Notes: a model not told the origin generated them from the sequence alone. A stretch of 34,321 bases of DNA from Phenylobacterium sp. (GCA_020402745.1 JADBYZ010000036.1:1-34321), one strand, 5' to 3'; counted from the first letter of the stretch, positions 1-8,896 are shown. Made by a program: numbers and translations.

Positions 1-11
1 AGAACGACTTG

Positions 12-149
12 GCTGCGCAAGACCCGCTCGATCAAAAACCGGGAACAAAACGGAATCAGTGACTGCCGTCTTGGACTGCAGCCGCTTACCAGCGTCGGTT
101 TCCTGTCGGAGGCAGCGGCATATGCGATTCCCCTGCCCCTGGGGGGAGG
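12..149 (+). repeat. Left arm of a 138-bp window-spanning inverted repeat
   Basis: This segment is the near-exact reverse complement of 34184-34321. I count 7 mismatches and two compensating 1-nt indels over 138 bp, about 93-94% identity. It holds no convincing ORF. It lies downstream of the 3' end of the dienelactone-hydrolase-like gene, with a hairpin (184-198) between the two. The right arm runs to the last base of the window while homology here begins at base 12, so the full repeat probably extends beyond the right edge. A dispersed intergenic repeat at which assembly stopped is the simplest reading. I do not recognise the family. Confidence 0.9.
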
Positions 150-183
150 AATGAGGCGGTAACTGCTCCCCCAAGGGCGAGCT

Positions 184-198
184 CCGACCGAAGGTCGG
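184..198 (-). terminator. Hairpin downstream of the dienelactone-hydrolase-like gene
   Basis: Six perfect base pairs (ccgacc/ggtcgg) with a 3-nt loop lie 20 bp past the stop codon at 218. There is no U-run, so intrinsic termination is uncertain. The hairpin sits between the gene and the left repeat arm, as the different hairpin at 34161-34180 does at the other end. Confidence 0.4.
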
Positions 199-217
199 TG
201 AGGGGGTCAACGGCGGC

Positions 218-955
218 TCAGCCCAGTTTGCGCCGGAAGAGACTGTTCAGGCGCTCCCAGTGCCGCTCGGCGGCCGCCTTGTTGTAGACAGGCCGCTGGG
301 GGAAGGCGAAGCCGTGCTTCGTGCCGGGATAGGTCTCGACCTCGGCGTCGACCCGGTCCGCCCTGAGGGCCTGGGCAAGGGCCTCCACGGTCTCGGGCGG
401 CGCCCAGACGTCCTCTTCGGCGCAGGCGAAGTAGAGTTCCCCCCGCGCCTGCCGGGCCGTGCGGTGCGGGCTGTCCTCGAATTCGGTGACGAGATGGGTC
501 CCGTAGACCGAGGCCGCCGCGAAGACCCGCTCGGGGCGCCGCACGGCCAGGCTGACCGCATAGCGGCCGCTCATGCAGTAGCCCACCGATCCCACCCGGC
601 TGTCATCGGCGGCGGGGTCAGCGCCGGCATAGGCCAGCAGGCCGTCGGCGTCGGACATGACCAGGTCGATGTCCAGGCTGTTCATCAGCTGGAACATCTG
701 CTTGCGGGCGGGATGGTCCGGATCCGGCGGGATCGGGCCGATCTCCATGACGCCGGCGCGGTAGTAGAGGTTGGGCAGGAGGACGTAGTATCCGCCGCTG
801 GCCAGGCGCCGGGCCATGTCGCGCAGCTCCTCGCGGATCGCCGGGGCGTCCATGAAGAACAGGATGACCGGATGGGGACCGCCGCGATCCGGGTGGACCA
901 CGAAGGTGGTGGTCATCCCGTCCCGGGTGGCGATGTCGACCTGTTTCTCGATCAT
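218..955 (-). CDS. Dienelactone hydrolase family protein (alpha/beta hydrolase)
   Basis: This is a 245-residue cytoplasmic alpha/beta hydrolase of the dienelactone hydrolase family, whose members hydrolyse ester or lactone bonds with a Cys-Asp-His triad. The candidate triad is visible: Cys127 in the nucleophile elbow GYCMSG, Asp182 in EEDVWAP and His214 in TKHGFAFP. Length fits the family at about 230-250 residues. I chose the ATG at 955, which gives a normal N-terminus (MIEKQVDI) and has GGAG just upstream. The open frame continues to 1090, but that extension is low-complexity and runs over the neighbouring gene. It lies 29 bp after the NIPSNAP-like gene on the same strand and is probably cotranscribed with it. 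The substrate cannot be told from sequence; chlorocatechol breakdown is not implied, since no catabolic neighbours are present. Confidence 0.85.
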   Translation of the reverse strand: MIEKQVDIATRDGMTTTFVVHPDRGGPHPVILFFMDAPAIREELRDMARRLASGGYYVLLPNLYYRAGVMEIGPIPPDPDHPARKQMFQLMNSLDIDLVMSDADGLLAYAGADPAADDSRVGSVGYCMSGRYAVSLAVRRPERVFAAASVYGTHLVTEFEDSPHRTARQARGELYFACAEEDVWAPPETVEALAQALRADRVDAEVETYPGTKHGFAFPQRPVYNKAAAERHWERLNSLFRRKLG

Positions 956-984
956 GGAGGGCTCCGGGGCTTGGCTGTCAGGGC

Positions 985-1560
985 TCAGGGGACGAGGAGG
1001 CAGGATCGCGCCAGGGACACCCGGGTCAGCTCCCCCCGCCGGGCGAAGATCTTCATGGCCTCGGTGGTCGGATCCCGGCTGACCTGCCATTCGCCAAGGT
1101 CCCGGTAGCGGGTCATCAGCAGCAGGCGCCGGGCGCCCTGGCTGCGGTCGAGGTCGGACTCCTCGGCCAGGAAGAGGCCGAAGATGCGGGCGTCAAAGCG
1201 GGTCTCGAAGTCGGGCCAGGCCTCCGTCGACAGGGAGACGAACTCGTCTGAGGCCGTGGCGTCTATGTTGAACCAGTTGTGGACATAGATCCCCCCGGCG
1301 AGGGGGCTGGCGCCCGTCGCCGGGCGGGCGGTCGGGGACAGGCGGGTCCTGAGGGCCGAGACGACGCCCTGTGCCTGGGTCGCCGCCAGGGCCGCCTCGC
1401 CCTCCAGCGCGGGGAACAGGGCGAGGACGGTGTTGGAGGGGTAGCCCAGGAGGGGTGAGAAGACCGCGACGGGCGCAACGGGCGCCGCCTTCAGGGCGCG
1501 CGCCGTCGCCTGAACGGCGTCACGCTCGCGCCCGGTCGTGAGCTCGAGATAGTCAAACAT
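985..1560 (-). CDS. Hypothetical protein, possibly NIPSNAP-like
   Basis: This 191-residue soluble protein has no signal peptide or membrane segment. The N-terminus (MFDYLELTTGRE) and the C-terminal half, with alternating strand and helix character and a segment like LLLMTRYRDLGEWQ, resemble NIPSNAP or dimeric alpha-beta-barrel proteins. The match is from memory and weak. The middle, about residues 30-85, is Ala/Pro-rich and looks less conserved. The start is ATG at 1560. It lies 29 bp upstream of the dienelactone-hydrolase-like gene, so a two-gene operon is likely. Function is unknown; a role in small-molecule or stress metabolism is only a guess from the family resemblance. Confidence 0.6.
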   Translation of the reverse strand: MFDYLELTTGRERDAVQATARALKAAPVAPVAVFSPLLGYPSNTVLALFPALEGEAALAATQAQGVVSALRTRLSPTARPATGASPLAGGIYVHNWFNIDATASDEFVSLSTEAWPDFETRFDARIFGLFLAEESDLDRSQGARRLLLMTRYRDLGEWQVSRDPTTEAMKIFARRGELTRVSLARSCLLVP

Positions 1561-1653
1561 TCAAGCCATTCTTGGCGGCGTCGGGTGAACTCGGCCCCAG
1601 CTGTCGTGTTCTCCGTTCAGGTTCGGAACCGCGCTCAATGCAACCTTCCGACC

Positions 1654-2475
1654 TCACTCAATCGGTTTCAAGACAGGCGCTTCGGCCTTTGCCGTGGACA
1701 TCTCGCCCTGTTTGACCTGTCCGATTATCCGTACCCTTGCCCAGCGCGGCATGGCGACCAGCAGCCAGCCCAGCAGCTTGGCCTGAAAGCCGGGCCGCAC
1801 CGTTCCGCCGCGCTGCAGGGCCGCCAAGGCGATGCGGGCCACCGCTTCCGGGGTCTCGGAGCGACCCACATGCATCCCAGCGCGCGCCGCAAAGCCGGTG
1901 CCAACCGGGCCAGGGGCAACCGCAAGCACACTGATGCCACTCGGGCGCAACTCGACGGCAATCCCTTCGGCGAAACTCTGAATGAAGCCCTTGGTGGCTG
2001 TATACGTGGCGGCATAGGGCGCACCGCTGAATGCTGAGATTGAGCTGAGCAGCACGACTCCGCCCTTTCCGATCTCAGCCATTCTCGTGGCCAGACCATG
2101 AGTCAACTCGACCACCGAGCGGCAGTTGAGGTCAACCATGCTGGCCTCGGAGGCGGGATTCAGCGACAGAAAAGGCCCGACGGAGCCGAAGCCGGCTGAG
2201 GCGACCAGAAGGCCGACTGGCATCTGCGCAGTACGCTCAAGGATGTCGGCTACGGTCCCCGGCGCGGAAAGATCGCCGGCAATCGCATCGACTTTAACGC
2301 CATGTCTGGCCGCCAGATCGCGAGCCAGCGCCTCAAGCACCGGCTCGCGCCGCGCCACCAGTATCAGGTCGAAGCCGCGCGCCGCCAGGGCCTCGGCAAA
2401 GGCGCGACCGATACCATCGCTGGCCCCTGTGATCAGTGCGATGGGTCCAAAACGGGTCTTCAGCTCTGTGTTCAC
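1654..2475 (-). CDS. Short-chain dehydrogenase/reductase (SDR), DltE-like
   Basis: This 273-residue SDR has a Rossmann fold for NAD(P). The cofactor motif TGASDGIGR is at residues 17-25 and the catalytic set is Asn117, Ser145, Tyr158 and Lys162 (YTATK). The usual NNAG motif reads SAG (about residues 93-95). An Arg after the second strand (ARR, 41-43) suggests NADP preference. The C-terminal part, with GGTVRPGFQAKLLGWLL, resembles the DltE/long-chain ketoacyl reductase branch. The start is GTG at 2475 with AGGAAG about 10 nt upstream. It is monocistronic as far as seen, with 178 bp to the next start downstream. Substrate unknown. Confidence 0.85.
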   Translation of the reverse strand: MNTELKTRFGPIALITGASDGIGRAFAEALAARGFDLILVARREPVLEALARDLAARHGVKVDAIAGDLSAPGTVADILERTAQMPVGLLVASAGFGSVGPFLSLNPASEASMVDLNCRSVVELTHGLATRMAEIGKGGVVLLSSISAFSGAPYAATYTATKGFIQSFAEGIAVELRPSGISVLAVAPGPVGTGFAARAGMHVGRSETPEAVARIALAALQRGGTVRPGFQAKLLGWLLVAMPRWARVRIIGQVKQGEMSTAKAEAPVLKPIE

Positions 2476-2789
2476 CGGTCACTTCCTGTCAGGTTCACTC
2501 AGCAGAAAAGCGCGGGGAAAGAAAAGGGTGCACCGCCATTGGCTTCAACCCTGCGCCAGCGCAAGGCCGATACAACTCAACGGCTCCCCGCACTCAACCA
2601 GACTGTAGTTAGGTTCGGGCTACCGCCGACCTTCGTTGATCACTTTGATCCGTCTTGAGCACGTGTTGACCATACCACGGCGGGCGGTCGTCTGCCACAG
2701 GTTGCGGGGGCGGCTGATGCTTCTGGAAGGGAACCCGCCGCCCGATGTTGGCCCTGGCATGCGATCCGGTTTCTGAAGCATGCGAACGA
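2476..2789. other. Intergenic stretch without a recognisable gene
   Basis: These 314 bp separate two SDR genes on the minus strand. A short minus-strand frame (2620-2868) runs into the 3' end of the upstream SDR and has a composition typical of a chance ORF. The promoter of the SDR starting at 2475 should be here, but I see no convincing -35/-10 pair, hairpin or repeat. Confidence 0.6.
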
Positions 2790-3560
2790 TCAGAAATTGG
2801 CCCTCTGGGACAGTCCGCCGTCGACCACCATGTTGATGCCCGTGGTGAAGGCCGATCGGGGGCTGCACAGGAAGACCGTGGCGGCGGCGATCTCTTCCGG
2901 CGTGGCCATGCGGCCGGTCGGGTTGCGCTTGATCATCTGCTCGAAGAAGGCCGGCATGGCCGCCTTCACATTCCCCCAGACGCCGCCCTCGAAAAAGACG
3001 GTGCCGGGCGAGACCACGTTGCAGCGCAGGCCCTTGGGCGCGCCCTCCCGGGCGACCCCCTTGGCGAAGTGGATCTGGGCCGCCTTCATCGCCCCGTAGG
3101 CGGAGGGCGCGGCGGCCTCGGCGGCCGAGATGGAGGAGATCAGGACCACGGCGGCGTCGCCGGTCTTGCCCGCGGCGGCCTCCAGGTGGGGCCGGGCGGC
3201 GTCCAGGGCGTTCACCGCGCCCAGGATATCGATCTCGAACATGGCCTTCCAGTCCTCAGGGCGGGCGCCCTGGACCAGGGCGCTGGCGTTGGAGACCAGG
3301 ATGTCGAGGCCCCCGAGCGCCTCGGCGGAGGCTCGGACAAAGCCCTGCAGGGCGGCGCCATCCGCGATGTCCACGACCTGGCCAAAGGCCCTGACGCCCT
3401 TCGCCTCCAGAGCGCTCACCGTGGCTGCAACCTCGTCCGCCTTGCGCGCGCAGACGGAGACGTTGACCCCCTCATCGGCGAGGAGGTCGGCGATGGCCCG
3501 GCCGATGCCGCGGGTGGCGCCCGTCACGATAGCGTTCTTGCCCTTGAGTCCCAGATCCAT
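2790..3560 (-). CDS. SDR family oxidoreductase (FabG-like)
   Basis: This 256-residue classical SDR uses NAD(P)H to interconvert an alcohol and a ketone. Visible motifs are TGATRGIGR (13-21), NAS at 91-93 in place of NNAG, Ser142, Tyr155 and Lys159 (YGAMK), and the C-terminal signature MVVDGGLSQ typical of FabG-like enzymes. The ATG at 3560 follows GAGGGAGAG. It is divergent from glcD across 83 bp, so a shared control region is possible. Substrate unknown. Catabolic 3-hydroxyacyl or sugar-alcohol dehydrogenases share this architecture, and the fatty-acid synthesis FabG itself usually sits in a fab cluster, absent here. Confidence 0.85.
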   Translation of the reverse strand: MDLGLKGKNAIVTGATRGIGRAIADLLADEGVNVSVCARKADEVAATVSALEAKGVRAFGQVVDIADGAALQGFVRASAEALGGLDILVSNASALVQGARPEDWKAMFEIDILGAVNALDAARPHLEAAAGKTGDAAVVLISSISAAEAAAPSAYGAMKAAQIHFAKGVAREGAPKGLRCNVVSPGTVFFEGGVWGNVKAAMPAFFEQMIKRNPTGRMATPEEIAAATVFLCSPRSAFTTGINMVVDGGLSQRANF

Positions 3561-3643
3561 GTCGCTCTCCCTCTGGGGCGCGCATTCCTTGTGGCGCGGC
3601 CCGGTCCAGGCGCTATGTAAACCCGCCGCCCGGGAAAGCCGAG

Positions 3644-5143
3644 ATGCTCGACCAGTTTGATCCCCGCCTTGATGCAGAATTTCCGCCGGTGGACCGGCAG
3701 GCGCTGCGCGCCCGGCTGGCGCCCCTCCTGCCCGCCGGTGGCTATCTCGACGGCGCCGAGGCCCTGCGCGCCTACGAGAGCGACGGCCTGCCCGCCTATA
3801 GGTCGCTTCCCGCCGCCGTCGTCCTGCCGGAGACCCTGGAGCAGGTGAGGGCCATCCTCAAGGCCTGCGCCGAGCTGGAAGTCCCTGTTGTCACCCGCGG
3901 CGCCGGTACGGGCCTTTCCGGCGGGGCCCTGCCCTTTCCCGGCGGCGTCCTGCTGGTCATGTCCAAGTTTTCGAGGATCCTGGAGATCGACCCTGTCGCC
4001 CTCACCGCCCGGGTCCAGCCGGGGGTGCGCAACCTGGCCGTCTCCGAGGCGGCGGCGCCCCATGGCCTGTTCTACGCCCCGGACCCCTCGTCCCAGCTCG
4101 CCTGCTCGATCGGCGGCAATGTGGCGGAGAACGCGGGCGGCGTGCACTGCCTGAAGTACGGCCTGACCGTGCACAACATCCTGTCGGTGCAGGTCGTCAC
4201 CCTGGACGGCGAGGTCCTGACGCTCGGCGGGCCGGCGGCGGATGCGGCGGGCCTGGACCTCATGGCCCTGTTCACAGGCTCGGAGGGCCTGCTGGGGGTG
4301 GTGACCGAGGTGCTCCTGCGCCTTCAGCCCCTGCCGGAGACCACGCGCCTCATCCTCGCCGCCTTCGACGATGTGGGCCGGGCGGCGCAGGCCGTGGCCG
4401 CCATCATGGCGGCGGGCGTCACGCCGGCGGGGCTCGAGATGATGGACGGACCGGCCCTGCGGGCGGCCGAGGACTTCGCCCGGGCGGGCTATCCCAAGGA
4501 CGCCGCCGCCATCCTCCTGTGCGAGATCGACGGCCAGGCCGAGGACGTGGCCGAGGAGATCGAGCGGGTCTCCGCCCTCCTGCGCAACTCCGGCGCCACC
4601 GAGGTCCGGATCGCCCGCGACGAGGATGAGCGCCGGCGCTTCTGGGCGGGCCGCAAGGGCGCCTTCCCCGCCATGGGGCGGCTGGCGCCGGACTATTACT
4701 GCATCGACGGGACCATCCCCCGGAAGTCCCTGCCCTTCGTCCTCGCCGAGATGGGCCGGCTGGCGGAGGCGCACGGCCTCGGCGTGGCCAACGTCTTCCA
4801 TGCCGGCGACGGCAACCTGCACCCCCTGATCCTCTACGACGCCAACCTCGACGGCGACCTGGCCAAGGCCGAGGCCCTGGGCGGGGCCATCCTGGAGCTC
4901 TGCGTCTCGGTCGGCGGCTCGATCACCGGCGAGCATGGCGTCGGGCGCGAGAAGATCAACCAGATGTGCGTCCAGTTCAGCGAGGCCGAGGTGAACGCCT
5001 TCCACGCCCTGAAGGCCGCCTTCGACCCGCAGGGCCTGCTCAATCCCGGCAAGGCCATCCCCACCCTCGCCCGCTGCGCCGAGTACGGCGGCATGCATGT
5101 CCACAACGGAGCCCTGCCCTTTGCCCACCTCGAGCGGTTCTGA
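3644..5143 (+). CDS. glcD: Glycolate oxidase FAD subunit GlcD
   Basis: This 499-residue FAD-linked oxidase is the catalytic subunit of glycolate oxidase, which converts glycolate to glyoxylate and passes electrons to the respiratory chain through GlcF. FAD-binding motifs are VTRGAGTGLSGG (83-94) and PDPSSQLACSIGGNVAENAGG in two parts at about 147-166. The C-terminal substrate/flavin segment has HAGDGNLHP and the closing ITGEHGVGREK, both typical of the GlcD/LldD2 family. Length matches E. coli GlcD (499). The ATG at 3644 has only a weak ribosome site. It overlaps glcE by 47 nt, suggesting coupled translation. The D-E-F order distinguishes it from single-subunit D-lactate dehydrogenases. Confidence 0.93.
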   Translation: MLDQFDPRLDAEFPPVDRQALRARLAPLLPAGGYLDGAEALRAYESDGLPAYRSLPAAVVLPETLEQVRAILKACAELEVPVVTRGAGTGLSGGALPFPGGVLLVMSKFSRILEIDPVALTARVQPGVRNLAVSEAAAPHGLFYAPDPSSQLACSIGGNVAENAGGVHCLKYGLTVHNILSVQVVTLDGEVLTLGGPAADAAGLDLMALFTGSEGLLGVVTEVLLRLQPLPETTRLILAAFDDVGRAAQAVAAIMAAGVTPAGLEMMDGPALRAAEDFARAGYPKDAAAILLCEIDGQAEDVAEEIERVSALLRNSGATEVRIARDEDERRRFWAGRKGAFPAMGRLAPDYYCIDGTIPRKSLPFVLAEMGRLAEAHGLGVANVFHAGDGNLHPLILYDANLDGDLAKAEALGGAILELCVSVGGSITGEHGVGREKINQMCVQFSEAEVNAFHALKAAFDPQGLLNPGKAIPTLARCAEYGGMHVHNGALPFAHLERF

Positions 5144-6185
5144 CGCCGACCGGACGGCCGAACTCGCCGGGGCGGTGAAGGCCGCCGCCGCCGAGGGCCG
5201 CGCCCTGGAGATCCGCGGGGCGGGCACGCGTGCGGGCCAGGGCCGCCCCGTCGTGGGCGATCCCCTGGACGTCGCCGCCCACCGCGGCCTGGTCGACTAC
5301 GATCCCGCCGAGCTGGTCCTCACCGCCCGGGCCGGAACGCCGTTGGCCGAGATCGAGGCCCTTCTCGAGGCGAATGGCCAGATGCTGGCCTTCGAGCCGC
5401 CCCGCTTCGGTCCGGGGGGAACCTTGGGCGGGGCGGTCGCCTCCGGCCTCTCCGGTCCCCGGCGTCCCTTCACCGGCGCCTTGCGCGACTACGTCCTCGG
5501 GGTCCGGGTCCTCAATGGCCGGGGCGAGGTCCTGAGGTTCGGCGGCACGGTGTTCAAGAACGTGGCGGGCTTTGACGCCTTCCGTCTCATGGCCGGCGCC
5601 CACGGGACCCTTGGCGTCCTCCTGGACGTCTCCCTGCGGGTGGTTCCCCGTCCCGCCGTCGAGGCCGCCCTCACCCTGGACCTTCCCGGCGAAGAGGCCC
5701 GGCGCCGGGTCGCCGACCTGATGCGCCGGCCCCTGCCTCTCTCCGGCGCCTTCCACGATGGCGAGAGGCTGCACCTGCGCCTGTCCGGCGGACGCGCCGG
5801 CGTCGCGGCCGCCGTCGCCGGGATCGGCGGCGAGGCGGCGGACCCATCAGGCTGGGCGGCGATCCGCGACCTTTCGCATCCGATCCTGGCTGGTGGAGAA
5901 GGGCTCTGGCGCATCGCCCTGCCCCGCACCGGGCCGGCGGGGGACTTCGAAGCTCTGCCCTGGGACCAGGCCGGCGGCGTGCGCTGGCTGAGAGCTGCTG
6001 CGCCGTCGCCCGGCGCCTGGGAGGCCGCAGCCCGGCTGGGCGGCCACATCCAGAGGATAAGGGGAACCGCCGACCCTGCCTTCCAGCCCCTGCCGCCGCC
6101 GCTCCTGGCCCTGCACCAGAGGATCAAGGCGGCCCTGGACCCGGACCGGATCCTCAACCCTGGCCGCATGTATCCGGAGGTCTGA
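5097..6185 (+). CDS. glcE: Glycolate oxidase subunit GlcE
   Basis: This 362-residue protein is the second FAD-binding-type subunit of glycolate oxidase. It has the N-terminal half of the FAD_binding_4 fold: IRGAGTR (around 38-44), PPRFGPGGTLGGAVASG (about 100-116) and GGTVFKNVAGFD. The C-terminus ILNPGRMYPEV matches the family ending. Length is close to E. coli GlcE (350). The start at 5097 lies inside glcD; the next in-frame candidate is a GTG well inside the conserved N-terminal helix, so the 47-nt overlap is probably real. Its last codons (CCG GAG GTC TGA) contain the Shine-Dalgarno of glcF. Confidence 0.92.
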   Translation: MSTTEPCPLPTSSGSDADRTAELAGAVKAAAAEGRALEIRGAGTRAGQGRPVVGDPLDVAAHRGLVDYDPAELVLTARAGTPLAEIEALLEANGQMLAFEPPRFGPGGTLGGAVASGLSGPRRPFTGALRDYVLGVRVLNGRGEVLRFGGTVFKNVAGFDAFRLMAGAHGTLGVLLDVSLRVVPRPAVEAALTLDLPGEEARRRVADLMRRPLPLSGAFHDGERLHLRLSGGRAGVAAAVAGIGGEAADPSGWAAIRDLSHPILAGGEGLWRIALPRTGPAGDFEALPWDQAGGVRWLRAAAPSPGAWEAAARLGGHIQRIRGTADPAFQPLPPPLLALHQRIKAALDPDRILNPGRMYPEV

Positions 6186-7403
6186 ATGCGCACCCGCCTG
6201 ACCGATGCGTTGGCCGGCGAGGCCCGGCAGGTCGCCGAGACCGCCCTAAGGGCATGCGTCCACTGCGGCATGTGCAACGCCACCTGCCCCACCTACCAAC
6301 TGACCGGCGAAGAGCTGATGGGCCCCCGCGGCCGCATCTACCTGATGAAGCAGGCCCTGGAGGGCGAACCGGTCACCGACCTGACCCGCGAGGCCCTCGA
6401 CGCCTGCCTGGGCTGCCGGGCCTGCGAGACCACCTGTCCGTCCGGGGTCGAGTACCACCGCCTCTTCGAGGTCGGCCAGGCGGCTGTGCTGGAGGCCGCG
6501 CCCCGTCCCGCCGCCGGGCGGCGGACCCGGGCGGCGATCCGCGCCCTGGCCCTGTCGCCCGCCTTCGGCTTCCTCTCCGGCCTGGGTCGAACCCTGCGCC
6601 CCGTCCTGCCCCGCGCCCTGAGGGACAAGGTCCCGCCCGCCCCGGAGCCTGCCGACCGCCCCCCCGTCCGGCACGCCCGGCGGATGGTCCTCCTGACCGG
6701 CTGCGTCCAGTCCGGCGCGGCCCCCCACTTCAACGCCGCCGCCGCCCGGATCCTCGACCGGTTCGGGATCAGCCTCGTCGAGGCGCCGCAGGCGGGGTGC
6801 TGCGGGGCCGTACCCGGCCACCTCGACGCCCGTGAGCAGGCCCGCACCCTTGCCCGACGCAACCTGGACGCCTGGGCCCCCCTCCTGGACGACGGCGCCG
6901 AGGCGGTGCTGGTGACGTCGTCGGGATGCGGCGCCTTCCTGCATGACTATCCTGACCTGCTGCGCGACGACCCCGCCTATGCCGACCTCGCCCGTCGCCT
7001 GGCGGACCGGGTGCGCGACCCCATCGAGGTCCTGGAGGCCCTGCCCCTGGAGGCCGCGACGCCCCCTGCCCGCCCCCGGATCGCCGTCCATGAGCCCTGC
7101 TCCCTCCAGCATGGGCTGAAGCTGGCCGGGCGGATCCCCGCCCTGCTCCGCCGACTGGGCTACGAGCCCCTGCCCGTCGCCGACGGCCACCTCTGCTGCG
7201 GCTCGGCCGGGGCCTGGTCCCTCCTGAACCCGGAGATGGCCGGGCGGCTGGCTGAGGGCCGGATCGCCGCCCTGACTTCCGGCGCTCCGGACGCGGTCTT
7301 CACGGCCAATATCGGCTGCTGGATGCACCTGTCGGCGCACGCGCCCGCTCCCCTCCGCCACTGGCTGGAGGCGATCGAGGACGTCCTGCCCCCGGCGCGT
7401 TGA
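6186..7403 (+). CDS. glcF: Glycolate oxidase iron-sulfur subunit GlcF
   Basis: This 405-residue iron-sulfur protein carries electrons from GlcDE to the membrane quinone pool. Two ferredoxin-type 4Fe-4S motifs are intact: Cys24, 27, 30, 34 and Cys74, 77, 80, 84. The C-terminal part has two cysteine-rich CCG modules (TGCVQSG...AGCCGA and EPCSLQH...HLCCGSAG), as in GlcF, LutA and HdrB. The ATG follows the glcE stop with no gap (TGAATG) and uses the GGAGG inside the glcE end. With glcD and glcE it forms a complete three-subunit glycolate oxidase. No glcB, glcC or transporter is seen nearby. Confidence 0.94.
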   Translation: MRTRLTDALAGEARQVAETALRACVHCGMCNATCPTYQLTGEELMGPRGRIYLMKQALEGEPVTDLTREALDACLGCRACETTCPSGVEYHRLFEVGQAAVLEAAPRPAAGRRTRAAIRALALSPAFGFLSGLGRTLRPVLPRALRDKVPPAPEPADRPPVRHARRMVLLTGCVQSGAAPHFNAAAARILDRFGISLVEAPQAGCCGAVPGHLDAREQARTLARRNLDAWAPLLDDGAEAVLVTSSGCGAFLHDYPDLLRDDPAYADLARRLADRVRDPIEVLEALPLEAATPPARPRIAVHEPCSLQHGLKLAGRIPALLRRLGYEPLPVADGHLCCGSAGAWSLLNPEMAGRLAEGRIAALTSGAPDAVFTANIGCWMHLSAHAPAPLRHWLEAIEDVLPPAR

Positions 7404-7475
7404 CAGGGGCCCGCCCCGGTCGTCTCATGCCGTCAGGACAGGGCGGAACCGCCGCCCGGACGGGAGGAGATCGCC

Positions 7476-8687
7476 ATGGCTGACTTCGGCGCCCAGGACA
7501 ACACGGCCTTCCGGGCTGAGGCCCGCGCCTGGCTCGAAGCGAGCTTCCCGCCCTCCCTGAAGAACCGGCATGACATCGCCGCCTCTGAAGCGCCTGTCCC
7601 CGTTGAGGGCGACTATGCGATTTGGAAGACCCGTATGGGCGAGAAGGGCTGGGGCGTCCCGACCTGGCCGGCAGCCTACGGCGGTGGCGGCCTGTCTGCG
7701 GCCGACGCCCGCATCCTGCGCGAGGAGATGGCCCGCATCGGCGCCTGGAACCCCATCGGCGGCATGGGAGTGATGATGTTCGGCCCGACCCTGCTGGAAT
7801 ACGGGACCGAAGAGCAGAAGCAGAGGCACATCCCGCCCATCGTCCGGGGCGAGCTTCGCTGGTGCCAGGGCTATTCCGAGCCGGGCGCGGGGTCGGACCT
7901 GGCCTCGCTCCAGACCCGGGCCGAGGACAAGGGCGACTACTTCCTGGTCAACGGCCAGAAGATCTGGACCTCAGGCGCCCAGTACGCCGACTGGTGCTTC
8001 TGCCTGGTGCGCACCGACGCCAGCCGCAAGCACGAGGGCATCTCCTTCGTCCTGATCGACATGCGCACCCCGGGCGTCGAGACCCGGCCCATCCTGCTGA
8101 TCTCAGGCTCCTCCCCCTTCTGCGAGACCTTCTTCACCGACGTGAAGGTCCCCAAGGAAAACCTCGTCGGCCCGCTGAACGGCGGCTGGACGGTGGGCAA
8201 GCGCCTGCTCCAGCATGAGCGCAACGGCCTGTCCGGCGGCGGCGACGGCCGCCCGCGCTTCGACACCGGTCACCTGCGCGACGTGGCCCGCCGCTATTTC
8301 GGCCAGGAAGAAGACGGACGGCTGGCCGACCCGGACTTCCGCACCCGTCTGGCCCAGCACGACATGGACGCCCGGGCCTACGCCCTGACCCTGCGCCGGG
8401 TGGCTCTGGAGGCGAAGAGCGCCAACGGCCCGTCAGCGGCGACCTCGATCATGAAGAACGCCAACTCGCGGGTCATGACCGACCATTGCGAGATGATGGT
8501 CGAAGCCATGGGCCTGGCCGGCGCCGGCTGGGCGGGCGAGGACTTCACCGAGGAGGAGCGTGAAGCTGGCCGCATTTACCTGCGCATCAAGTCCAGCACC
8601 ATCGCCGGGGGCTCCTCCGAGGTGCAGAACAACATCATCTCCAAGCGCATCCTCGGCCTGCCCGATCCGAGCAGCCATACCTATTGA
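7476..8687 (+). CDS. Acyl-CoA dehydrogenase family protein
   Basis: This 403-residue flavoprotein dehydrogenates an acyl-CoA to the 2-enoyl-CoA, passing electrons to ETF. The family flow is complete: an N-terminal helical domain, the signature CQGYSEPGAGSDLASL (about 130-145) and QKIWTSGAQYAD for FAD binding, then the C-terminal four-helix domain. Glu382 in IAGGSSEVQNN is the likely catalytic base, placed as in the FadE28/FadE34-like and pimeloyl-CoA-type subgroup. The ATG at 7476 follows GGGAGGAG. It lies 72 bp after glcF and may be in the same transcript or not. The chain length used cannot be inferred. A partner subunit, as in some heteromeric sterol-type enzymes, is not present. Confidence 0.88.
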   Translation: MADFGAQDNTAFRAEARAWLEASFPPSLKNRHDIAASEAPVPVEGDYAIWKTRMGEKGWGVPTWPAAYGGGGLSAADARILREEMARIGAWNPIGGMGVMMFGPTLLEYGTEEQKQRHIPPIVRGELRWCQGYSEPGAGSDLASLQTRAEDKGDYFLVNGQKIWTSGAQYADWCFCLVRTDASRKHEGISFVLIDMRTPGVETRPILLISGSSPFCETFFTDVKVPKENLVGPLNGGWTVGKRLLQHERNGLSGGGDGRPRFDTGHLRDVARRYFGQEEDGRLADPDFRTRLAQHDMDARAYALTLRRVALEAKSANGPSAATSIMKNANSRVMTDHCEMMVEAMGLAGAGWAGEDFTEEEREAGRIYLRIKSSTIAGGSSEVQNNIISKRILGLPDPSSHTY

Positions 8688-8705
8688 GGGACACGACAGA
8701 GGGGA

Positions 8706-8780
8706 TGGTAGGCCGGCTGGGATTCGAACCCAGGACCATCCGATTAAAAGTCGGATGCTCTACCACTGAGCTACCGGCCC
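8706..8780 (-). tRNA. tRNA-Lys (anticodon TTT)
   Basis: All four arms fold in 75 nt: a 7-bp acceptor stem (GGGCCGG with CCGGCCT, one G-T pair), a 4-bp D stem, a 5-bp anticodon stem around CTTTTAA, and a 5-bp T stem with TTCGAAT. Discriminator A and a genomically encoded CCA close the 3' end. The anticodon TTT reads AAA and AAG lysine codons. Confidence 0.97.
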
Positions 8781-8817
8781 CCGTGCGGCGTGGCGTGCGC
8801 CGGACGAAGCGGCGCGG

Positions 8818-8846
8818 ACCATAGGGCTGGGGCGGGGCCGGGGCAA
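8818..8846 (-). promoter_or_regulatory. Candidate housekeeping promoter for tRNA-Lys
   Basis: On the minus strand TTGCCC and TATGGT are separated by 17 bp, and the predicted start lies about 30 bp before the tRNA. It is only a partial match to consensus in a GC-rich background. Confidence 0.4.
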
Positions 8847-8896
8847 GGCTGGCGAAGGTGCTGGCCAAGTCGGCCAGACTGGGTCAGAGTGGCGAC

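Noticed and set aside
2620-2868. 82-residue minus-strand frame in the gap between the two SDR genes
   Set aside because: It begins inside the upstream SDR, lacks a ribosome site and looks like chance sequence.
3524-5227. Long minus-strand open frame (567 residues) opposite glcD
   Set aside because: It mirrors glcD codons, overlaps three real genes and has low-complexity Gly/Ala/Val/Gln content.
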